The notes below the pieces were generated by a model. The model was not told the DNA's origin. It ran no database searches and saw nothing but the letters and a program-made list of their open reading frames with translations. DNA of 11,040 nucleotides, taken from assembly GCA_036939755.1 (NCBI GenBank), contig JALLAZ010001058.1, forward strand, positions 1 to 11,040, in the 5' to 3' direction. Below are positions 1-7,006 of this stretch, piece by piece. Within the stretch, counting starts at the first letter, position 1. The number at the start of each line of letters is the position of its first letter. Made by a program: the position numbers and the translations under genes. The stretch is from Stephanodiscus triporus (lineage: Eukaryota; Bacillariophyta; Thalassiosirophyceae; Thalassiosirales; Thalassiosiraceae).

Positions 1-55
1 ACCATAAATAAGTAATCACCTATTCATTACAACAATCGTTAGTCACTGTTTAGCA
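1..55 (+). repeat. 3' end of the 5' LTR (partial) of a Ty1/copia element
   Basis: These 55 bases are identical, base for base, to 5363-5417, the end of the complete 3' LTR, and both copies end in GTTTAGCA. The sequence after the shared part differs (GTGATT here, CCAATG at the right end), which fixes the inner boundary at 55. The rest of the 5' LTR, including its promoter and the left target-site duplication, lies before the window. The 55/55 identity suggests recent insertion but covers only about a quarter of the LTR. Confidence 0.95.
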
Positions 56-80
56 GTGATTACGGAAGCAAATTCATTCA
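56..80 (+). other. Retrotransposon leader; expected primer-binding site not recognised
   Basis: This is the 25-base gap between the 5' LTR and the gag ATG, where reverse transcription should be primed by a host tRNA. It begins GTGATTACGGAAGC and has no TGG at the start, so it does not pair with an ordinary tRNA 3'-CCA end. Some copia-type elements prime from an internal tRNA fragment (half-tRNA), which would leave no TGG. I could not match it confidently to an anticodon arm. The very short leader is unusual but fits a compact element. Confidence 0.5.
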
Positions 81-1310
81 ATGAAGATGGGAATCGGAGC
101 GGACATTCGAGATGAGCTCAAAAAGGAAAGCGTGACCAAAATCCATGGTCAACCAAAGAGCCACGATCTAACAATCCTAGAAAAGGAACTCATCGCAATC
201 CTCGCATGTATCCCAACGGCACTGGGCGGCGGAAACTTTGGACATGGCGGAGTCATCATGGAAGCGGAATCATACTCAACCATGACCGGAGGTATCACAT
301 TCGCCAACCCAGCAAACCCAGGAGTGTATCCAGCAGGACTTGAAGCAAACGCTGCAGCAACCGTTCGTGCAAGAGCAGAAGCAGAGCACAAAGAACTGAT
401 CACCCAATTTGAAACATTCGAAGGAGTACGCCAAGGCATGAAAGACCTCATCCTAGAGGCAGTGGACAACGAATATCTCATCAAAATTGAACATGAGATG
501 TTGGGGTTTTTGAATCAAACACCAAGACAAATGCTCGACCACTTACTCGCTCGAGGCGGAGCACTGGATAAAATTGAACATGAGACGTTAGGGTTTTTGA
601 ATCAAACACCGAGACAAATGCTCAACCACTTACTCGCACGAGGCGGAGCACTCGATTTCGCCGACACAAAAGAACTCCTGGCCGAAAGGGACGGGGAATG
701 GAACGTCAGCGAGAATCCGCAACTGTACTTCAACCGAGTGGAGAAGGCAATGAAAGGACTCCTCCGAAATGGAATCACTTCCGATCCAAATGAACGAAGG
801 GACATCGCACTGTTTTACCTCAAAACGACGGGAGAATTCGATGCAGCGGTGAGAGAATGGGAGGCAAAGCCACAAGCCGACAAAACGTGGGCCAACATAA
901 AGACCTTCATCTCCACTGAATACGCCAAAGAAAACAAGCAAAATAAACTGTCAGCAAAGCAATTCAAGGCGAACGCGATCGACGAGCAGGCGGAAGCAAC
1001 CGAAGAACTAATCGCAGCATTGACGGAAGCACACACCAAGCAGATGGAGACGCTAATCAAGAGCACAACAGATACCATGAAAGAAATGATGCTCCTACTC
1101 AAAGATAACAAAAGCAACAACAACTCGACCAAACTCACCGATGAGGAAAAGAAGAAGAAGAGGGACGAGAAGCGCAAGAAATACAACGACGCACCAATCT
1201 GCAAGCACTGTGGAAAGAAGCATCCGACCAAAGCTGAGGAGGAATGCTGGGAGCTGGAGAAGAATAAGGACTCACGCCCGTCGAACTGGAAGTCCACGAA
1301 GAGCACCTGA
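81..1310 (+). CDS. gag: Gag (capsid-nucleocapsid) of a Ty1/copia retrotransposon
   Basis: This 409-residue protein is the structural protein that assembles the virus-like particle and packages the element RNA. The N-terminal part is unremarkable. Residues about 135-163 and 164-192 are a tandem 29-residue duplication (KIEHE..LGFLNQTPRQML...). The middle, about 200-290, is alpha-helical in character as in copia capsid domains (NPQLYFNRVEKAMKGLL, WANIKTFI). Residues about 350-370 are Lys/Arg-rich. A zinc-knuckle-like motif follows with C374, C377, H381 and C389, i.e. CX2CX3HX7C, which departs from the classical CX2CX4HX4C; it runs into CWELEKN and RPSNWKS, a tail I recall from diatom copia Gags. 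ATG 81 is the first ATG after the LTR; a second lies at codon 3. The frame ends at TGA 1308-1310 and stays open beyond it into pol in the same frame. Assignment rests on position, knuckle and linkage to pol. Confidence 0.93.
   Translation: MKMGIGADIRDELKKESVTKIHGQPKSHDLTILEKELIAILACIPTALGGGNFGHGGVIMEAESYSTMTGGITFANPANPGVYPAGLEANAAATVRARAEAEHKELITQFETFEGVRQGMKDLILEAVDNEYLIKIEHEMLGFLNQTPRQMLDHLLARGGALDKIEHETLGFLNQTPRQMLNHLLARGGALDFADTKELLAERDGEWNVSENPQLYFNRVEKAMKGLLRNGITSDPNERRDIALFYLKTTGEFDAAVREWEAKPQADKTWANIKTFISTEYAKENKQNKLSAKQFKANAIDEQAEATEELIAALTEAHTKQMETLIKSTTDTMKEMMLLLKDNKSNNNSTKLTDEEKKKKRDEKRKKYNDAPICKHCGKKHPTKAEEECWELEKNKDSRPSNWKSTKST
483..656 (+). repeat. 87-bp tandem duplication inside gag
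   Basis: 483-569 and 570-656 are two adjacent 87-bp copies, exactly 29 codons each, differing at 6 positions by eye (81/87 identical). The differences give Met/Thr and Asp/Asn changes plus silent ones. The reading frame is kept and Gag stays open. Because the two copies have diverged while the comparable LTR parts have not, the duplication predates this insertion and should be shared by related copies. Confidence 0.95.
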
Positions 1311-1318
1311 AGGTGTGC
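1304..1318 (+). promoter_or_regulatory. Gag-pol junction: in-frame TGA, possible readthrough site
   Basis: The gag stop TGA (1308-1310) is the only stop between Gag and the whole of Pol, which lies in the same frame. The stop sits in the loop of a small inverted repeat: CACC 1304-1307 pairs with GGTG 1312-1315 around TGAA. Retroelements commonly make Gag-Pol at a low rate by readthrough or frameshifting. The case here rests on the shared frame and on pol lacking an early ATG. The four-base stem is weak and may not matter. A CGA-to-TGA point mutation that broke an originally continuous Gag-Pol frame is the main alternative. Confidence 0.55.
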
Positions 1319-4300
1319 GGGGACCGAAGTATCAGAGACGTGCCAACCAGGTGTGGTAAAGAGTAAAATAAGCACAGATCGCACATACCTGGTTGACACG
1401 AACTTTTGGTCCCCACTCGACAATGACGACGACGACAGCGATGAGGAAACAGAGGAGGAAATCAACATAATAAAACAGATTACACCAGTGACACAACAGA
1501 AATCGAATAAGTGGACGAGGAGAGTAGCTCGGAGACGACAACACAGAATCATAATCGACTCCGGCGCAACTTCCCATTTCATGAGTGAAGATTTAGACTT
1601 ACCAACAGAGGGGACATCCAACAAAGAGGTGTATCTCCCGAACAACACCAAACTGAGAACATCCCGACGAACCAAACTCCCATTCGACAACCTAACCAGT
1701 GCGGCGAGAGAAGCAGATGTCCTCCCAGGACTGAAACGATCCCTCCTAAGCGTCAACAAGATGTCGGAAGAAGGATACACGACAATTTTCCACCCAGGGG
1801 AGGACGGCGTAACGATTCACAAAAAAGGGACCATCACCATCACCACCAATGAACCGCCAGTCCTCACAGGAAGGAAGTCGAACGCGGCAAAATTATGGAC
1901 GATAGGAACACCAAACGAGAGAGAAATCAAAGAAGAGACGAACAATGTCTACAGCTTACCGTCGATACAACACTCAATAAAATACCTGCATGCAGCGGCT
2001 GGATACCCAGTGAAGACAACATGGTTAGACGCGATCGAGGCAGGAAATTACGTCACATGGCCGGGACTCACCACGACAGCAGTTAGAAAACATTTCCCCG
2101 ATTCGGATGAAACGCAACAAGGGCACATGAAAAGACAACGTCAGGGAGTAAGATCGACGAAACAGCATACAAACGACGAACAACGCACCACCCCGACAAT
2201 AAAAAAACAGAACGACATCTACATCAAAGTGCACAATGTCACTGAGACAATGCACACTGATCAAACTGGACGCTTTCCCGCAACATCCAGCAAAGGAAAC
2301 CAATACATAATGGTGTTAGTAGAGGTAGACGGCAATTACATCGACGCAGAACCAATGAAGAACAGGACAGAGGGATCAATTATAAAAGCTTACCTTGCAC
2401 TGTGGACTCGACTCACGGCTTCAGGCTCAGTCAAACCACGAACGCACCTCCTAGACAATGAAGCATCGGCAGCATTCAAAGCGGAAATACGGAAGAACTG
2501 CACCCTACAACTCGTACCACCAGACAACCATCGGAGAAACCTAGCGGAACGAGCGATTCAGACATTTAAGAGCCACTTCAAAGCAGTATTGGCAGGAGTC
2601 GCGGATAACTTTCCAATGAACCTGTGGGACAGACTCTTACCCCAAACAGTACTCACATTGAACCTGCTCCGACAATCCAACGTCGCACCAACCGTATCCG
2701 CATACCAATACATCAACGGACCATTCGACTACAACAAAATGCCACTAGCACCAATGGGATGCGCAGTACAACTACATGAGAGCAACGAACGAAGAGGAAC
2801 ATGGGCAGCAAACTCGTCAGACGGATGGTACTTACGCACCTCCCCAGAGCACTATCGATGCCACGTCATCTACTCCAAAAACACGCGAAGCGAGAGAGTA
2901 TCAGATACAGTACACTTTAAACACAAGTACATCACGGAACCCACCTTAACCCCAGAAGACACGATAGTCAAAGCGCTGAATGACCTAACACTTGCATTGA
3001 AGGAACGACGGAACAAGAAGGGCATGGAGGAAATGGACGCACTACAACGGCTTGACGAAATCCTAAACAAGATTCCAACCAAACCCATATCGGCACCAAC
3101 GCAAAGCAAACGAGTCACATTCGAAGCAACGGCAAAACCACCACAAGAGCAACAACCGGCAGCTCCAAGGGTGGCCAATGAGACGCCAACTCCAAGGGTG
3201 GTCGACGCGATGACAACTCCAAGGGTGGCCAATGCAACACCAACTCCAAGGGTGAGCACAATAAGACAATCAAAAGTACAAGCAACGATAGATAAACCAA
3301 TACTCACCAAGGAGAGGAGGACGAACGAAATGCCAGACACCCCCACACGGTCACGACTCAAGGAATACCTACGCGCAGCACAAGACACCAGAGCACGAAT
3401 CCCACAACGCTACCGAACAAGCCCCCGTCGACACAATCCCACCGAAAGGATCCAACTGATTCATGACGTGGACACAGGAGAATACCTCAACTATCGCCAA
3501 CTCATGCGAAGCCCCAAGCACAGAGCAATATGGAGCAAATCATCGGCGAACGAATTTGGACGATTAGCACAAGGACTTAAAGACGGCAGAGTGAAAGGAA
3601 CGAATACAATAAAATTCATTCAAAAGGACCAAATCCCACACGACAGGAGAAAGGATGTCACTTACGGAAGCTTCACCTGCGACATGAGACCAAACAAGAC
3701 CGAAACTCACCGAACGAGACTCACGGCAGGAGGAGATCGCATCAACTACCCCGACGATGTAGGCACCCCAACGGCAGACATGACCCTATTTAAAATCCAC
3801 GCAAACAGCATCATCTCGACACCAGGAGCACGATGCATCATGGTCGACATCAAAGATTTCTATTTGAACACTCCAATGAAACGACCAGAATACATGCGGC
3901 TCAAGATCACCGACATCCCCGACGAAATCATCGAAGAATACAATTTACGCGAGATTATGAGCGACGACGGATACGTATACTGCGAGATCACAAAAGGAAT
4001 GTACGGCTTACCTCAGGCGGGAATAATAGCGCAAGAATTATTGGCCGAACGACTTGCGAAACATGGATACCATCAATCCAAAATCATCCCAGGATTCTGG
4101 ACGCACGAGACAAGACCAACTACTTTCACACTGGTCGTGGATGACTTCGCAATAAAGGTCATGAATGACGATGACGCCAACCACCTCATCAACGTACTCA
4201 AAGCGAATTACACAATCACAGTGGATAAGGAAGCAACGAAATACATCGGACTCACCATCGAATGGGACTACGACAACAGCAAGGTTCACATACACATGCC

Positions 4301-5207
4301 GGGATACCTGGAGAGGACAATGACGAGATTCAAGCACGAAACACCCACCAAAGTACAGAACTCACCTCACCGACACATCGAAGTCAAATACGGAGCAAAG
4401 CAACAATACGTCGACGAAGAAGAGCAATCCCCCCCCCTGTCCAAAGAAGATACAAAATACGTCCAGGCAGTATCAGGCACGCTACTATATTATGCGAGGG
4501 CAGTCGACCCCACCATCCTTCCGGCCCTCAGTTCAATTGCCACAGAACAGGCGAAACCGACGGAGAAAACGAAAGAGGCGGTAAAACAATTGTTAGACTA
4601 CTGTGCGACGCAAGAGGAAGCCATTATAACGTACACAGCCAGCAAAATGATCCTATGCATCCACAGCGACGCAGGCTACGCCAACGAGAAGAACGCACGA
4701 AGCCGAGCGGGAGGTCACTTTTTCTTATCAAACAACGACCAACACCCCCCCAACAACGGCGCGATCATGACGACCGCAACAATCATAAAAGCGGTCATGT
4801 CATCGGCAGCGGAAGCGGAATTGGGAGCACTTTTTTTGAACGCAAAAGAGGGAGTATACATACGACAAATACTCATCGAAATGGGCCACCCACAACCGCG
4901 GACGCCAATCCAAACCGACAACACGACGGCAGAAGGCGTAATTAATAATAAAATCCAACCGAAGCGGACGAAAGCGATGGACATGAGGTTCCACTGGTTG
5001 AGAGATCGTGAAGCACAAGGGCAATTTCGAATCCACTGGCGCCCGGGGAAGACGAACCTAGCGGACTATTTCACCAAACACCATCCGCCCGCTCACCATG
5101 TCAATGTACGAACAGAATTTTTGACTAAGGTAAAAGATCTGGCAGAAAACAGACGTCAGAGACGCAATAACGGACAGACCAAATCACACATATCACAAAG
5201 CAAGTAG
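1311..5207 (+). CDS. pol: Pol polyprotein (protease, integrase, RT, RNase H) of Ty1/copia type
   Basis: The frame is open from directly after the gag TGA (1311) to TAG 5205-5207, about 1298 codons. Numbering below counts from GTG 1353 as residue 1. Protease: DSGATSHF at 69-76. Integrase: D303 (HTDQTG), D368 (LLDNEAS) and E399 (NLAERAIQ), with 30 residues between the last two; the region before the core has several His but no Cys. A linker at about 540-690 carries a 9-residue Pro/Thr/Val repeat. Reverse transcriptase: D832 (VDIKDF), then MYGLPQAG, then VVDD with D930/D931. RNase H: D1106 (HSDAGYA), Glu in SSAAEAE (about 1149-1155), D1189 (QTDNTT) and D1238 (NLADYFTK). The order protease-integrase-RT-RNase H defines Ty1/copia rather than gypsy. 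The first in-frame ATG is codon 77, inside the protease, so Pol is probably made as a Gag-Pol fusion. All catalytic acids are present, so it may be functional. Confidence 0.96.
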   Translation, partial: RCAGTEVSETCQPGVVKSKISTDRTYLVDTNFWSPLDNDDDDSDEETEEEINIIKQITPVTQQKSNKWTRRVARRRQHRIIIDSGATSHFMSEDLDLPTEGTSNKEVYLPNNTKLRTSRRTKLPFDNLTSAAREADVLPGLKRSLLSVNKMSEEGYTTIFHPGEDGVTIHKKGTITITTNEPPVLTGRKSNAAKLWTIGTPNEREIKEETNNVYSLPSIQHSIKYLHAAAGYPVKTTWLDAIEAGNYVTWPGLTTTAVRKHFPDSDETQQGHMKRQRQGVRSTKQHTNDEQRTTPTIKKQNDIYIKVHNVTETMHTDQTGRFPATSSKGNQYIMVLVEVDGNYIDAEPMKNRTEGSIIKAYLALWTRLTASGSVKPRTHLLDNEASAAFKAEIRKNCTLQLVPPDNHRRNLAERAIQTFKSHFKAVLAGVADNFPMNLWDRLLPQTVLTLNLLRQSNVAPTVSAYQYINGPFDYNKMPLAPMGCAVQLHESNERRGTWAANSSDGWYLRTSPEHYRCHVIYSKNTRSERVSDTVHFKHKYITEPTLTPEDTIVKALNDLTLALKERRNKKGMEEMDALQRLDEILNKIPTKPISAPTQSKRVTFEATAKPPQEQQPAAPRVANETPTPRVVDAMTTPRVANATPTPRVSTIRQSKVQATIDKPILTKERRTNEMPDTPTRSRLKEYLRAAQDTRARIPQRYRTSPRRHNPTERIQLIHDVDTGEYLNYRQLMRSPKHRAIWSKSSANEFGRLAQGLKDGRVKGTNTIKFIQKDQIPHDRRKDVTYGSFTCDMRPNKTETHRTRLTAGGDRINYPDDVGTPTADMTLFKIHANSIISTPGARCIMVDIKDFYLNTPMKRPEYMRLKITDIPDEIIEEYNLREIMSDDGYVYCEITKGMYGLPQAGIIAQELLAERLAKHGYHQSKIIPGFWTHETRPTTFTLVVDDFAIKVMNDDDANHLINVLKANYTITVDKEATKYIGLTIEWDYDNSKVHIHMPGYLERTMTRFKHETPTKVQNSPHRHIEVKYGAKQQYVDEEEQSPPLSKEDTKYVQAVSGTLLYYARAVDPTILPALSSIATEQAKPTEKTKEAVKQLLDYCATQEEAIITYTASKMILCIHSDAGYANEKNARSRAGGHFFLSNNDQHPPNNGAIMTTATIIKAVMSSAAEAELGALFLNAKEGVYIRQILIEMGHPQPRTPIQTDNTTAEGVINNKIQPKRTKAMDMRFHWLRDREAQGQFRIHWRPGKTNLADYFTKHHPPAHHVNVRTEFLTKVKDLAENRRQRRNNGQTKSHISQSK
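3162..3254 (+). repeat. 27-bp in-frame minisatellite in the integrase-RT linker
   Basis: Units start at 3162, 3189, 3216 and (partial) 3243, each opening with (A)CTCCAAGGGTG. Every full unit is 27 bp, so it adds nine residues of the form (A/T)PRV(A/V)(N/D)xxx without shifting the frame. This lies in the low-complexity linker between integrase and reverse transcriptase, a region that tolerates length change in copia elements. Confidence 0.9.
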
Positions 5208-5218
5208 CTACAAGGGTG
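5208..5218 (+). other. Probable polypurine tract at the pol/3' LTR junction
   Basis: Only eleven bases separate the pol stop from the 3' LTR. The purine run AAGGG (with ACAAGGGTG) just before TGCTAAAC is in the place where plus-strand DNA synthesis is primed. It is short, so the call rests on position more than on sequence. Confidence 0.5.
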
Positions 5219-5417
5219 TGCTAAACTCCCCAATACGGACTCCCGTATAGGTAGTTCACTTTCACTAGCTACTAGCAAGCAGTGATGGAGAATATTTTAA
5301 ATTCTCCTCCACGTGGAAGGTTTTCCCACGAGGTTTCCAAGTGAGTCAAACGATTCTAGGCAACCATAAATAAGTAATCACCTATTCATTACAACAATCG
5401 TTAGTCACTGTTTAGCA
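5219..5417 (+). repeat. Complete 3' LTR of the Ty1/copia element
   Basis: The 199-bp LTR starts TGCTAAAC and ends GTTTAGCA, a perfect 8-bp inverted pair with the standard TG...CA ends. Its last 55 bases equal 1-55. The start is inferred from the inverted pair, since the matching 5' LTR start is outside the window. Inside are an imperfect hairpin (GGAGAAT 5287-5293 with ATTCTCC 5301-5307, around an A/T core that could act as a TATA-like element), a palindromic CCACGTGG (5309-5316), and a CGTGG/CCACG pair (5312-5316 with 5326-5330). The short length is usual for copia elements. Confidence 0.9.
5309..5316. promoter_or_regulatory. G-box/E-box palindrome CCACGTGG in the LTR
   Basis: CACGTG cores are bound by bZIP and bHLH factors in plants and other eukaryotes. 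This one lies next to the A/T-rich hairpin, a sensible place for a U3 control site. One 8-bp match is weak evidence, and nothing here shows that it is used. Confidence 0.3.
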
Positions 5418-5422
5418 CCAAT
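5418..5422. other. Presumed right copy of the target-site duplication (CCAAT)
   Basis: Copia integrases normally leave a 5-bp target duplication. The five bases just outside the 3' LTR are CCAAT. The left copy would sit before the 5' LTR, outside the window, so this is inferred from family behaviour only. Confidence 0.4.
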
Positions 5423-6018
5423 GCCACTATTTTGGGCATCGATTCGGCGGAGTCCAATCATCATGATGATGATGGCACCAAGGCTTCTGACGATGACAAT
5501 GATGACGGTGCAGAAGGTGCCGCTGAAGTTGATGATGTGGGTGGACCACCAGCTGATATTCAGTTTAGTCCCATCAATCCTGAAAATGAGCTGGATGATG
5601 TGGATGATGAGGTGGCGGCAGCGTACAATGCAGGTGAGTTGAATCGAGCAGTTGCTCATGGTGAGGATGTGGCATGGGCCTGCCCTCAGTTGTTGCCGCT
5701 CCTTAATCGAGCCACTAGTGCTGTTTCTGTCGCTGCAAGTGTTTCTGCCACCGCAAGCCAGGGCAGCGGCGGCATAAAAGTGCTGCACTGAGGAGGAGCC
5801 CATCTCCCTTAGTTGTCAAGAGCGGAGGGGGGGGGTGGAGGAAAGACAAAGAATTCGACAAATCACGATCCTGTGTTGCAATCAAAGTCGATTCAGAGAG
5901 TGACCGAATTGCTTGAAACTGCAGGGGGGGGGGAAAGTGGGATGATGGTGTCGATGCTGATGATGCAGATGCAGCAGCAGGCACAGCAATTTTTGATGCA
6001 GCAGCATATGTTTCAGCA

Positions 6019-6042
6019 GCAGATGCAGATGCAGATGCAGAT
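6019..6042 (+). repeat. (GCAGAT)4 hexamer repeat
   Basis: Four exact copies of GCAGAT encode alternating Gln-Met in the frame that ends at 6151, or Asp-Ala in the neighbouring open frame. The repeat extends the Q/M-rich tail of the remnant ORF and is probably of slippage origin. Confidence 0.85.
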
Positions 6043-6200
6043 GGTGGTGATCGAGTGGCGTGCGGAGACGAGCAAGAAGTATCTTTGCAGGATCGTGAAG
6101 GCGGTGGGGGACCGCAACAATGAGCATAAGAGGGAGGGGGTCCGACGATGATGATGAAAGTTTAGGTGACAACGAGTAGGGGGAATTATTAAGAATCTAA

Positions 6201-6235
6201 ATTTAATTTAATTTAATTTGATTTAATTTAATTTA
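6201..6235. repeat. (ATTTA)7 pentamer microsatellite
   Basis: Seven consecutive ATTTA units with one T-A change (ATTTG in unit four). It lies just after the remnant ORF and marks the switch from the AT-rich 3' flank to the GC-rich block that follows. Confidence 0.9.
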
Positions 6236-6240
6236 ATGTT

Positions 6241-6915
6241 GAATGCTTAGAACCACCCTTGTGCTTGTGTGTGTGTCCCACTATCATCTTCATCCCAGCT
6301 GCCACCACTATCTCTGTCGTTGTCCCATTGTTGTCCCCATGCCATTGCCACTGTTGTAGTTGCTGTCGTCGTCTCTGCCACCACCGCCATTTCTGTTGCT
6401 GTCACCATTGCCACTGTCACCATTGTCATCATCGTCATCACCGTCCCCCAGCGACGTCGACGGCGCCGATGGTGCCGATGGTGCCGATGGCGCCGATGGC
6501 GGAGACGGCGGGGGGGTCATTGCGGTGGTCGGTCCCCTCGTCTTGCAGCACAAGCATCACGTTGAGCCTGGCGCAGTTGGGCAGCGCCGCGCATTCCTCC
6601 ATGGCAAATCTCGTTGCTCCTGCAAACCCCAACGATGACGATGATGACGACCTTGCCCCCTCCTCCTCCCGACCATCGAATCCCGAGCGTTGGGCAGCGC
6701 GATGCTGCAACACACTCTTCGCCATCCCACCGTTGCCGGATCAACTCCCCGTCTGTCGTTTTGTCCGCCACACCTGTCGTGTGAGGTCGCGGGTGGCGGT
6801 CCTGGTTGTCGTTGCATTGTTGCAACCGACGCTGATGCCGCCAACTCCGACGCCGACGCCCCGCTGATGCAGCGAGCCGAGGCCGGAGGACATGTCGTCC
6901 GGAGCTGAGTCTAAG
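6241..6915. other. GC-rich, triplet-biased low-complexity block without a convincing gene
   Basis: 6259-6500 is dominated by CCA/CCATTG/GTCATC-like triplets and contains four near-identical 9-mers (GG(C/T)GCCGAT, 6462-6497). Several frames are open at once: 202 codons on plus (6259-6867, beginning with a TTG), and 95-102 codon frames on minus (6438-6725, 6517-6825, 6557-6844), plus an Asp/Asn/Gly-rich 81-codon minus frame (6308-6553). This multi-frame openness is expected from biased triplets and high GC, so none is called as a gene. If one is real, the minus strand is likelier, because its repeats read as Asp/Asn/Gly/Ser-rich sequence of the kind seen in disordered eukaryotic proteins, while the plus strand gives improbable Cys/His runs. 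Confidence 0.45.
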
Positions 6916-6984
6916 TTTGCCGCCAAAATTGAAAAGTAATCAATTTTTTACTAGTTCCCTTCGGTCTGTCCGTCAGTTACTATT

Positions 6985-7006
6985 GGTTCCCCTCTAGAAG
7001 GGAACC
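6985..7006. repeat. Short inverted repeat GGTTCCC/GGGAACC
   Basis: A 7-bp perfect stem (6985-6991 with 7000-7006) around CTCTAGAA, just beyond the end of the transposase remnant. A further TTCCCTTC-like stretch lies upstream at about 6955-6962. It could be a terminal remnant of the transposon, but this is not shown. Confidence 0.5.

Larger units (their letters stand above)
5418..6151 (+). pseudogene. Broken ORF remnant: acidic region followed by Q/M-rich region
   Basis: Directly after the LTR a frame is open up to TGA 5789-5791, with no ATG at its beginning. It encodes an Asp-rich acidic stretch (HHDDDG, DDDNDDG, LDDVDDE) and then an Ala/Ser/Val-rich stretch. From about 5757 another frame reads through basic, Ser/Pro-rich sequence (RRRSPSPLVVKS). 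The original frame then resumes at 5813-6151 with LQSKSIQRVTELLETAGGG and a Met/Gln-rich helix (MMQMQQQAQQF) ending at 6151. Two G tracts, 9 G at 5827-5835 and 10 G at 5924-5933, are natural slippage sites. The acidic, then basic, then Q/M-rich order reminds me of multicopy Myb/SANT-like diatom proteins, but no DNA-binding domain is visible here, so that is only a guess. The N-terminal part would lie left of the retrotransposon, out of view. It could also be a spliced gene: CAG/GTGAGT at 5631-5639 is a good donor match, but the acceptor I tried (AG at 5688-5689) breaks the frame. Confidence 0.5.

Noticed and set aside
56..75. Primer-binding site for initiator tRNA-Met
   Set aside because: No TGG start and no match to the usual initiator tRNA complement or its anticodon arm that I could verify.
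815..1780. 321-codon minus-strand open frame across the gag-pol junction
   Set aside because: It lies entirely opposite strongly supported gag and pol coding sequence, is low-complexity (Ser/Leu/Phe runs) and is explained by the T-poor sense strand. An antisense regulator cannot be excluded, but nothing supports it.
2870..3388. 172-codon minus-strand frame opposite the integrase-RT linker
   Set aside because: It mirrors the 27-bp repeat and other pol codons; no start context or domain; a shadow of pol.
4262..4945. 227-codon plus frame inside the RT/RNase H region
   Set aside because: Fully overlaps pol catalytic motifs in another frame; Arg/His/Asn-rich composition typical of a frame shadow.
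5634..5689. Candidate 56-bp intron with a strong GTGAGT donor
   Set aside because: Joining at the AG I tried brings a stop codon shortly after; without transcript data it is not supported.
6259..6867. 202-codon plus frame as a gene
   Set aside because: It begins at a TTG, its first half is Cys/His repeats produced by CCATTG-like triplets, and other frames on both strands are equally open.
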